DNA from: DATGWF01 sp035299585
GTDB lineage: Bacteria; Actinomycetota; Actinomycetes; Actinomycetales; Microbacteriaceae
Assembly: GCA_035299585.1 (NCBI GenBank)
Contig: DATGWF010000040.1
Coordinates: 1 to 19,440 of the forward strand
Direction: 5' to 3'
Length of the DNA stretch: 19,440 nt
The position numbers were made by a program, and so were the translations under genes. How positions within the stretch are numbered: position 1 is the first letter of the stretch; every line of letters begins with the position of its first letter. The notes under the pieces are model-generated. The model was not told where the DNA came from, made no database searches, and saw only the letters and a program-made list of their open reading frames with translations. This document shows, piece after piece, positions 13,553 through 19,440 of this stretch.

Positions 13553-15066
13553 GCGGGCGGACCGTGCGCTGGCTGACCGCCGACCAGCTCGGACCGCACT
13601 TCGACGATGGCGGCCCGACGCTCCTTATCGAGAATGCCGGCCTGTTGGCGCGGCGTCCGATGCACTGGGCGAAAGCGCATCTCATCCTGTCGGCGATTCG
13701 TCACCGGGCTGCCGAAGCTCGCGCCGACGGCGAACCACTCGAGTTCGTGCGAGCCGATTCGTATCGTGAGGTGTTGCAAGAACGGCTTGACGCTGGCGAC
13801 CGCATCGAAATGGTTGCCGGCTCAAGTCACGGATTGCGGGCGCTCGCCAGCGAGCTGGATCTCGACGTGTTGCCCAGTCGCGGTTTTGTGACGAGCGAGG
13901 CCGATTTTGACGCCTGGCGCGCCGGCCGGTCCCTCAAGGGGCTCAAGATGGACGACTTCTACCGATGGTGGCGGTCGCGGTCCGGGGTGCTGATGGACGG
14001 GCCGAGCTCACCGGTCGGCGGCCAGTTCAGTTTCGATGCCGACAATCGTCAACCGCCGCCGAAGGGAGCTTCGACGCTCGGCTTGCCCGATCCGTGGCGT
14101 CCGCAGGAGGACGACATCGACGCCGGTGTGCGGGCCGATTTGCAGCGTTGGTCCTCAGAGGGGCGCATTCGCCTGCTCGGGCGCGACGGTCCCCGTCGTT
14201 TTGCGGTGACGCGCACGGAGGCACAGAAGGCCCTCGACGACTTCATCGCGACGCGGCTCGGGGATTTCGGACCGTTCGAGGATGCGATGCTGGCCGATGA
14301 TGCGGTGATGGCGCACTCTCAGTTGAGTGTGCCACTCAACCTCGGCGTGCTCGACCCGAACGAGGTCATCGATCGGGTGTGCCGCGAGTTCGAGGCCGGG
14401 CGGGCTCCCCTGGCCAGCGTTGAAGGCATCATCCGACAGATCGCCGGCTGGCGCGACTGGGTGTGGCACCTCTACTGGCAGCTCGGCGAAGACTACATTC
14501 CGCGGTCAAACGCGCTCGGTGCACGTTCGCCCCTTCCTGCCCAGTGGTGGCAGCTCGACGGTTCGGGTGTCGCGGCGGCCTGCCTCGGTGACGTGCTCGA
14601 CAAGGTCGGCGAGCGCGGCTGGGCACACCACATCGAACGGCTCATGGTGCTGGGCAACTGGGCATTGCAGCGCGGCTTCGATCCCGCCGAACTCAACGAC
14701 TGGTTCACCAACGCTTTCGTCGACGGCACCCCGTGGGTGATGCCGGCGAACGTGGTGGGCATGTCACAGCACGCCGACGGCGGGCTCGTGGCCACCAAGC
14801 CATACGCCGCGGGCGGTGCCTACATCTCCAAGATGAGCAACTATTGCGGCGGGTGCCGCTTCAACCCGAAGGTGCGCGTTGGTGCCGAGGCGTGCCCGTT
14901 CACCGCTGGGTATTGGGCGTTCCTCGACCGGGTCGAACCGCGCATTCGCGGCAACCATCGCATGGCCCAGACCCTGGGCGGCCTTCGTCAACTTGCCGAC
15001 CGTGACGCGGTGGTGGCACAGGAGCGACTCCGGGACCCGGGCACTGCGAACCTCCCCAGCGGGTAG
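13549..15066 (+). CDS. phrB: Iron-sulfur photolyase / cryptochrome of the PhrB (FeS-BCP) class
   Basis: A 505-residue flavoprotein. The Agrobacterium member of this class is a (6-4) photolyase that repairs UV photoproducts with light, using FAD, a lumazine antenna and a 4Fe-4S cluster. The N-terminus is MSGRTVRWLTADQLG; KMDDFYRWWRSRSGVLM, GGQFSFDADNRQPPP and FGPFEDAML follow in family order. Four cysteines at 345, 433, 436 and 449 have exactly the 88-3-13 spacing of PhrB C350/C438/C441/C454, and His360-His361 align with PhrB His365/366. ATG 13549 overlaps the upstream stop (ATGA), and the in-frame extension to 13354 is a shadow of the upstream gene. The stop TAG is also the start of a -10-like hexamer for the MFS gene. 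DNA repair, not signalling, is the likelier role by clade. Confidence 0.92.
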   Translation: MSGRTVRWLTADQLGPHFDDGGPTLLIENAGLLARRPMHWAKAHLILSAIRHRAAEARADGEPLEFVRADSYREVLQERLDAGDRIEMVAGSSHGLRALASELDLDVLPSRGFVTSEADFDAWRAGRSLKGLKMDDFYRWWRSRSGVLMDGPSSPVGGQFSFDADNRQPPPKGASTLGLPDPWRPQEDDIDAGVRADLQRWSSEGRIRLLGRDGPRRFAVTRTEAQKALDDFIATRLGDFGPFEDAMLADDAVMAHSQLSVPLNLGVLDPNEVIDRVCREFEAGRAPLASVEGIIRQIAGWRDWVWHLYWQLGEDYIPRSNALGARSPLPAQWWQLDGSGVAAACLGDVLDKVGERGWAHHIERLMVLGNWALQRGFDPAELNDWFTNAFVDGTPWVMPANVVGMSQHADGGLVATKPYAAGGAYISKMSNYCGGCRFNPKVRVGAEACPFTAGYWAFLDRVEPRIRGNHRMAQTLGGLRQLADRDAVVAQERLRDPGTANLPSG

Positions 15067-15069
15067 AAT
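15064..15069 (+). promoter_or_regulatory. Candidate -10 of the MFS gene inside the photolyase stop
   Basis: TAGAAT, near the -10 consensus, uses the photolyase stop codon TAG as its first three bases and is followed by six bases (CGAGGG) and then ATG. The GAGGG could also be a ribosome site for read-through transcription from the photolyase operon, so both modes are possible. No -35 is clear. Confidence 0.5.
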
Positions 15070-15075
15070 CGAGGG

Positions 15076-16590
15076 ATGTCAGAACGCACCGAACCGGCCG
15101 TCGCACGCCCGGACAGCCACCAGCCCGACCATGAGATTCACCCTGGCGCGGAGTCGGTGTACACCCCGCAGAGTCGCCTCGTCGTAAACCTGCTGATGGT
15201 GAGCGCGTTCGTCATGTTCCTCAACGAGACACTGCTATCCGTCGCGCTGCCCAAGCTCATGGCCACGCTGAACATCACCGCGGCGACCGGCCAGTGGCTG
15301 TCGACGGCCTACCTGCTCACGATGGCCATCGTGTACCCGATGTCGGGATGGGTGATTCAGCGTTTCTCGACCCGCGGAGTGTTCTTCGCGGCGATGGGCT
15401 TGTTCGCCACGGGAGCCGTACTGGCCTCGATTGCGCCGAACTTCGGTTTCCTGTTGCTCGGCCGCATTATTCAAGCGTGTGGCACGGGTGTCATCAGCCC
15501 GCTGTTCATGACGGCGATCATGACGTTGGTTCCGCAGTCGGTGCGCGGCAAGGTCATGGGCAACGTCACCATCGTGATGTCGGTCGCTCCGGCTGTGGGC
15601 CCGCTCATCGGTGGCATCATCGTGCAGTTCTTGGACTGGCGCTGGCTATTCATCCTCGTCATCCCGTTCGCCATCGCTGCCCTCACGCTCGGTGCGCGAA
15701 AGCTGGTGAACATCTCCGAGGCAGAGCGGGTTCCCATCGACTACGCCTCGGTCGTGCTGTCCGCGTTCGCCTTCGGTGGCCTGGTCTACGGCTTCAGTGG
15801 GCTCGGCGAATGGGTGCGCGGCGAGGCCTTCATGGCGCCGTGGATTCCGCTCACTGTCGGAGCGGTCGCGCTCGTCGCGTTCGTGTTCCGGCAGATTCGC
15901 CTCGCCAGGGACAACCGGGCTCTGCTCGACCTGCGCGTGTTCTCGTCGAGCGGCTACACCTTTGCCGTCATCCTCATGGCGACGATGATGGCAAGCCTGT
16001 TCGGCACCATGATCCTGCTCCCCATCTATCTGCAAAACGTGGTCGGCCTGAGCTCGGCGGCGACCGGGTTCCTCATGCTCCCCGGTGGTCTCATGATGGG
16101 CTTCTCCGGACCGTTCGTCGGCCGACTGTACGACCGACTCGGTGCCCGCGCGCTTATCCTCCCGGGAACCGTGGTGACGAGCGTCGCACTGTGGGCGATG
16201 GCCGTGTTGCTGACCCCGCAGGCGAGCTGGGTGCTGTCCCTCGCGTGCCACATGCTGCTGTCGGCGGGTCTCGCGCTCATCTTCACGCCGCTGTTCACCG
16301 TGGCGCTCGGTTCGAGCAAGCCTCACCTGTACTCGCACGCCTCGGCGATGCTCGGTACCTCACAGCAGTTGTCGGGAGCGGCAGGTACAGCGCTGTTCAT
16401 CGTGATTTACACCATCGTGGTCGGTCAGACCGCCGGCAGCATGACCTCAACGCCGTCGGTTGACGCGATTGGCGCGGGCGTGCACGCTGCGTTCCTGGTG
16501 GGCGGCGTGGTGTCGTTCTTGGCGATTGTGGCGGCCCTGTTCATTCAGACGCCAGCACCCGTAGAGCAGGGCGACGCTCCCACCCACTAG
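15076..16590 (+). CDS. MFS transporter, DHA2 (EmrB/QacA) drug exporter
   Basis: A 504-residue drug:proton antiporter of the 14-helix DHA2 group in the cytoplasmic membrane. After a hydrophilic N-terminus of about 35 residues, FVMFLNETLLSVALP carries the family motif of helix 1. LSTAYLLTMAIVYPMSGWV follows, then motif A-like sequence GWVIQRFSTRGVFF and motif C in helix 5, SVAPAVGPLIGGIIV. The remainder shows a further nine hydrophobic segments. ATG 15076 has GAGGG and TAGAAT immediately upstream. The gene begins 9 nt after the photolyase and its stop interlocks with that of the DUF805 gene. Substrates cannot be predicted; a regulator of the TetR or MarR type is not adjacent. Confidence 0.93.
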   Translation: MSERTEPAVARPDSHQPDHEIHPGAESVYTPQSRLVVNLLMVSAFVMFLNETLLSVALPKLMATLNITAATGQWLSTAYLLTMAIVYPMSGWVIQRFSTRGVFFAAMGLFATGAVLASIAPNFGFLLLGRIIQACGTGVISPLFMTAIMTLVPQSVRGKVMGNVTIVMSVAPAVGPLIGGIIVQFLDWRWLFILVIPFAIAALTLGARKLVNISEAERVPIDYASVVLSAFAFGGLVYGFSGLGEWVRGEAFMAPWIPLTVGAVALVAFVFRQIRLARDNRALLDLRVFSSSGYTFAVILMATMMASLFGTMILLPIYLQNVVGLSSAATGFLMLPGGLMMGFSGPFVGRLYDRLGARALILPGTVVTSVALWAMAVLLTPQASWVLSLACHMLLSAGLALIFTPLFTVALGSSKPHLYSHASAMLGTSQQLSGAAGTALFIVIYTIVVGQTAGSMTSTPSVDAIGAGVHAAFLVGGVVSFLAIVAALFIQTPAPVEQGDAPTH

Positions 16591-17069
16591 CGCGGCGAGG
16601 CCGGACCCCACTGATTGTCTGCCGCGGAGGGCAACGCCATGAACACGAACACGACAATCGAGCCGACCGAAGGGATGGCGACGAGCAACAGCAACCAGCC
16701 GGTGTAGCCGGCGTCGTGGAAGCGGCGCACGTGCACCGACAACACCGGCATGATCAGATACAGCGACCACAGGCCGAACACCGTCGCGTAGACAACGAAC
16801 ACGATGAACCCGGTGGGGTTGGTGATGGTGGGCGGCGTGCCGCGTCCATCGAGCGCACTCGCGGTGAATGCCCACACGGTGAGCACCAGCAGAATGGTGC
16901 TGAGCACCACTTGGATGACCGTGGCGAAGATGGCGAAGAACCAAAACTCGCGCCGGCTCGCACGGGTACTAAAATCGGCGTACTTTCCGAGCACAGACGC
17001 GACCGCGCCCCAGAAACTGATCGGTGCGGTGCCCGCGGTAGCGACGGTCGGAGCGGTTTGGGTTGTCAT
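16587..17069 (-). CDS. DUF805 membrane protein
   Basis: A 160-residue inner-membrane protein of unknown function. The DUF805 signatures are both present: the entry FSTRASRREFWFF (33-45), and VRRFHDAGYTGW (114-125) between hydrophobic segments. Four membrane helices are visible at about 45-70, 86-110, 124-146 and the short segment near 20-30, which is weaker. A Thr/Ala/Pro-rich N-terminus precedes the domain. ATG 17069 has GGGAG with a spacing that fits. TACGCT on the reverse strand at 17096-17091 could be its -10. The TAG stop shares the tetranucleotide CTAG with the convergent MFS gene. Confidence 0.85.
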   Translation of the reverse strand: MTTQTAPTVATAGTAPISFWGAVASVLGKYADFSTRASRREFWFFAIFATVIQVVLSTILLVLTVWAFTASALDGRGTPPTITNPTGFIVFVVYATVFGLWSLYLIMPVLSVHVRRFHDAGYTGWLLLLVAIPSVGSIVVFVFMALPSAADNQWGPASPR

Positions 17070-17090
17070 GGTGTCTTCTCCCTCACCCCC

Positions 17091-17096
17091 AGCGTA
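17091..17096 (-). promoter_or_regulatory. Candidate -10 of the DUF805 gene
   Basis: TACGCT on the reverse strand, 21 nt before the ATG, in the 36-bp gap after the decarboxylase gene; the leader would carry the GGGAG ribosome site. The same hexamer precedes the gene at 13262. No clear -35. Confidence 0.4.
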
Positions 17097-17105
17097 GCCG
17101 CGAAG

Positions 17106-18629
17106 CTACGTGAGAACGCGGACCGTCTGGACCAGCGGGTCGGCCGCACCGCGGACGTATCCCGAGGGGTCGGCGGCCGTCGCTTGAAGGAAGTGCACGA
17201 TCTCTTCGGTGACCACCTCGCCGGGAAGCAGGTTCGGGATGCCCGGCGGGTAGGCGGCCAGCGCGTCGGCGGAGATGCGTCCGGCCGCTTCCGCTGCGGG
17301 CACGAGCTCGCTCGGGGCGAAGAATGCGTCTTGCACGGCCATCTCGCGGCGGGACACGGCCGGCACGGCGACGGTGCGTCCGAGCGTTTCGGGTGCTTCG
17401 GGCAGGGCGTGGAGCGCGTCGAGGAACCGTTCGGCATCGACGGGGCTCGTGGCGCCGACGAGTAGCACGATCACCGAAGGCGTGGAAAGTTCGACGACGA
17501 TGCGGTGGTCGCGCAGGAGCCGGTAGGCGGCCTCACCGCCCGAGATCTTGCCCGGTCGCACATCGATGACGACCTTGAACAGGTCGACGTCGATGGTGCC
17601 TTCGCTCGCGCGAATGTCGTCGGTGGCGTCGCGGAATCGGCCACGCTCGGTGATTCCGGCGCGAATCGCGGCGACCGAGGCGAGGTTGCGGGCGATGGAC
17701 TCGCGGCCGTTCACCATGAGGTTGCGGCGCGCTTCGTCGAGCGACGCGAGCAGCAGCGACGAGCAACTCGTCGACTGGTACGACCGGAACACGCGGTTGA
17801 CGGTGTCTTCAAGCTCGATAGCGTGCGGCCCGTTTCCGAGCATGAGCATCGCCGACTGGGTGAGCGACCCGGCGGCCTTGTGTGTCGAGGAGATGACGAG
17901 GTCGGCTCCGAGTCGCGCGGCGTTGACCGGGAGGCCTTCGTGGAAGCCAAAGTGCGAACCCCACGCCTCATCGACGATGAGCGGCTTGCCGGCGGCATGC
18001 ACCACTTCGGCGATGGCGGCGACGTCGCTGACGGCACCGAAATAGCTCGGCGTGACGATGTAGACGCAACTCGCGTCAGGGTGTTCCCGAAGCGCCGCCT
18101 GGACCGTTTCGACCGTGACGCCGTGCGATGAGCCGAGGTCGACGTCGACGGCGCCACGAATGAACACCGCATCAATGCCGGCGTGCGCGATGCCGTCGAT
18201 GACACTCGAGTGGACGCTGCGCTGCACGATGACCTTCTTGCCGAGGGCGCGCGCCACCATGGTGCCGACGTGGTTGCCGCTCGACGCACCGTTGGTGAGG
18301 AACCAGACACGGCGGGCACCCCACGCCTCGGCGGCAAGCGACTGGGCTTCTTCGAGTGGGCTCGGCTTGTGCGGGTTGATGAATCGCCACGAGTCTTGAT
18401 CGATCTGGCCGAACATCATGGGCATGTCGAGCTTGAGGGTGTGCTCGCCGATGAAAGCCGCGAGGGTCGATGCACCTCGGGCGTCGGCTTGGTGGCCGGG
18501 AACCTGGAGTTGCTGCCAGTCGAAGTGGGTGAGGCGCTCGAGCGCCTCGGCGTACGGTGCGTGTCGTTGCGCTTCGCTCACGGGGCCAGTGGTTGCTGAT
18601 GCGGGGTGAGGGAGGGCGTTCAACGACAT
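17106..18629 (-). CDS. PLP-dependent Orn/Lys/Arg decarboxylase
   Basis: A fold-type I decarboxylase of 507 residues, similar in length to Bacillus SpeA (about 490) and lacking the N-terminal flavodoxin-like wing of the large enterobacterial enzymes. Hallmarks are PGH (44-46), NGASSGN (113-119), the cofactor-ring Asp in DEAWGSHF (D220), the Schiff-base lysine in SSTHKAAGSLTQ (K251) and the C-terminal YPPGIPNLLPGE (460-471). It would convert arginine, lysine or ornithine to the corresponding amine (agmatine, cadaverine or putrescine), with CO2 released. The ATG at 18629 lies 6 nt after TAGCGT. A LysR gene diverges from it and is the likely regulator. Which amino acid is used cannot be told. Confidence 0.92.
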   Translation of the reverse strand: MSLNALPHPASATTGPVSEAQRHAPYAEALERLTHFDWQQLQVPGHQADARGASTLAAFIGEHTLKLDMPMMFGQIDQDSWRFINPHKPSPLEEAQSLAAEAWGARRVWFLTNGASSGNHVGTMVARALGKKVIVQRSVHSSVIDGIAHAGIDAVFIRGAVDVDLGSSHGVTVETVQAALREHPDASCVYIVTPSYFGAVSDVAAIAEVVHAAGKPLIVDEAWGSHFGFHEGLPVNAARLGADLVISSTHKAAGSLTQSAMLMLGNGPHAIELEDTVNRVFRSYQSTSCSSLLLASLDEARRNLMVNGRESIARNLASVAAIRAGITERGRFRDATDDIRASEGTIDVDLFKVVIDVRPGKISGGEAAYRLLRDHRIVVELSTPSVIVLLVGATSPVDAERFLDALHALPEAPETLGRTVAVPAVSRREMAVQDAFFAPSELVPAAEAAGRISADALAAYPPGIPNLLPGEVVTEEIVHFLQATAADPSGYVRGAADPLVQTVRVLT

Positions 18630-18635
18630 GGCACC

Positions 18636-18664
18636 ACGCTAGTCCGAAAGAAAACATGAGTGAA
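18636..18664 (-). promoter_or_regulatory. Promoter of the decarboxylase gene
   Basis: TTCACT (18664-18659), exactly 17 nt, and TAGCGT (18641-18636) on the reverse strand, followed by six nt and the ATG at 18629. The -35 matches TTGACA at 4 of 6 positions. Transcription would start at or next to the start codon, so no ribosome binding site would be present in the mRNA. Confidence 0.6.
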
Positions 18665-18683
18665 TCCCGAAAATGTTGTGCTC

Positions 18684-18706
18684 TGTGACAGATAGAGTCT
18701 GTTACA
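18684..18706. promoter_or_regulatory. LysR-type operator over the -10 and start of the LysR gene
   Basis: TGTGACAG (18684-18691), seven bases, CTGTTACA (18699-18706) is an inverted repeat with a single mismatch in 8 bp. The spacer contains the -10-like TAGAGT (18693-18698), and the right arm ends on the A of the ATG. T-N11-A pairs also occur (T18682/A18694, T18684/A18696), the classic form of a LysR-type site. Binding here would block the gene's own promoter. Confidence 0.6.
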
Positions 18707-19440
18707 TGCTCGATGTTCGCCAGCTTTCGGTCCTGCTCGCGATTCGCACCCACGGGTCGCTGACGCAAGCGGCGCGCGCCCTCCGACTCAGCACTCCGAC
18801 CGTGACGCACCACCTTGATGCTCTCGAGGCGCAACTCGATGCGCGACTGGTTGAGCGGAGCAAGCGGGGTGCGGCACTCACGCCCGTGGGCATCGCGGTC
18901 GCGGAGGACGCCGAACGCATCCTCGGCGAGCTGGACCGAACCGAACGCATGGTGGCCGACTTGCGCGACGCCGGCCTCAGCTCGTTGCGCATCGGCACGT
19001 TTCCGTCGATCGGTTCGCGCCTGCTTCCCTCCGCTGTTGCGGCGCTCACCGACGAGTTCCGTCTGCGCATCGAGGTGATCGAGGGCGAGCCGCTCAACCT
19101 CATCGACATGGTGCAGTCGGGTGAAATCCATGCGGCACTGGTGTACGACCTGGCGAGCGACCCACACCTGCACCCGCGCGACCTCGAGACGACGGAACTG
19201 TTCGAGGAGGAGTTTGTGGTGTTGCTTGCGGCATCGCATCCACTCGCCCGGCAGCGCAGGATAGCGTTCGAGGAGGTGGCCGAAGAGGCGTGGGTGCTGA
19301 GCCACCACCCCGATGAGGCGTCGAACCGAGTGCTTCGGCAAGCGTGTCAGGCCGCTGGCACCGAACCGCGCGCCCTCCTGCACACCGACGACCTCAACAT
19401 GATTCACGGTTTTGTGAGCGCGGGACTCGGCGTGGCCCTC
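18706..19440 (+). CDS. LysR-family transcriptional regulator (3' end off window)
   Basis: The first 245 codons of a regulator, usually 290-310 long. The N-terminal winged helix-turn-helix is typical: MLDVRQLSVLLAIRTHGSLTQAARALRLSTPTVTHHLDALEAQL, residues 1-44. It is followed by the linker helix and, from about residue 92, an inducer-binding domain (SLRIGTFPSIGSRLLPSAVAAL...). The ATG at 18706 is 7 nt after TAGAGT, and there is no Shine-Dalgarno. It diverges from the decarboxylase gene with a 76-bp gap, the usual position of a LysR regulator relative to its target. The inducer may be the substrate or product amine, but this is not shown in the sequence. Confidence 0.92.
   Translation, partial: MLDVRQLSVLLAIRTHGSLTQAARALRLSTPTVTHHLDALEAQLDARLVERSKRGAALTPVGIAVAEDAERILGELDRTERMVADLRDAGLSSLRIGTFPSIGSRLLPSAVAALTDEFRLRIEVIEGEPLNLIDMVQSGEIHAALVYDLASDPHLHPRDLETTELFEEEFVVLLAASHPLARQRRIAFEEVAEEAWVLSHHPDEASNRVLRQACQAAGTEPRALLHTDDLNMIHGFVSAGLGVAL

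Noticed and set aside
18172..19407. 411-codon reverse frame over the LysR and decarboxylase genes
   Set aside because: Overlaps both well-supported genes and the intergenic promoters; no domain.
1..19440. A new defence system or genomic island
   Set aside because: All genes match conserved chromosomal families. I see no nuclease-effector pairs, phage genes, integrase, flanking repeats or obvious composition shift.

Overview
The window is high-GC DNA packed with genes. It looks like a chromosomal segment of an actinomycete, most likely Microbacteriaceae or a close relative. The grounds are a PgsA / GarA-type FHA / FtsR (MerR) / second MerR block like the one in mycobacteria (Rv1822-Rv1830), a FadD15-like acyl-CoA synthetase, a single-chain pyruvate carboxylase, and frequent leaderless-looking starts. 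I assigned the genus level from gene content only. I see no transposase, integrase, tRNA, rRNA or CRISPR array, and no intergenic stretch reaches 300 bases.

Layout. 1-798 (-): a ROK-family sugar kinase running off the left edge, divergent from 866-2692 (+), a long-chain acyl-CoA synthetase. A strong bidirectional hairpin (2701-2746) separates the latter from a leftward run read from right to left as pyruvate carboxylase (8040-4639), a MinD/ParA-like ATPase with an acidic N-terminal extension (4562-3276) and peptide deformylase (3266-2775). An orphan ParA (8175-8990, +) diverges from pyruvate carboxylase and converges on a second leftward block. Read from right to left that block is Nudix hydrolase (12124-11666), CDP-alcohol phosphatidyltransferase (11673-11020), GarA/OdhI-type FHA protein (10968-10528), FtsR-like MerR (10531-9821) and a second MerR regulator (9665-9120). 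These genes overlap or sit close together, so they are probably one or two operons. GarA controls the 2-oxoglutarate node in relatives, and pyruvate carboxylase feeds oxaloacetate into the same part of metabolism.

The right half holds small units. There is a GNAT-like small acetyltransferase (12191-12478, +) and a LysE-family exporter (13234-12563, -). Divergent from the exporter is a 96-residue unknown protein (13262-13552, +), translationally coupled to an iron-sulfur photolyase of the PhrB/FeS-BCP type with all four cluster cysteines (13549-15066, +). Next come a 14-helix MFS drug exporter (15076-16590, +) whose stop codon interlocks with that of a DUF805 membrane protein (17069-16587, -), a PLP-dependent Orn/Lys/Arg decarboxylase (18629-17106, -) and a divergent LysR regulator (18706 to the right edge, +).

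Most of this is ordinary conserved actinobacterial content. I found no gene cluster that I would call a new defence or mobile system. The points most worth a second look are: (i) a repeated arrangement in which a -10-like hexamer sits 6-8 nt before the start codon of about nine genes, implying widespread leaderless mRNAs; (ii) the unknown 96-residue protein coupled to the FeS photolyase; (iii) a near-perfect dyad over the -10 and start codon of the LysR gene; (iv) a diverged phospho-threonine region in the GarA homologue; and (v) the absence of the DUF151 nuclease gene expected between the two MerR genes.
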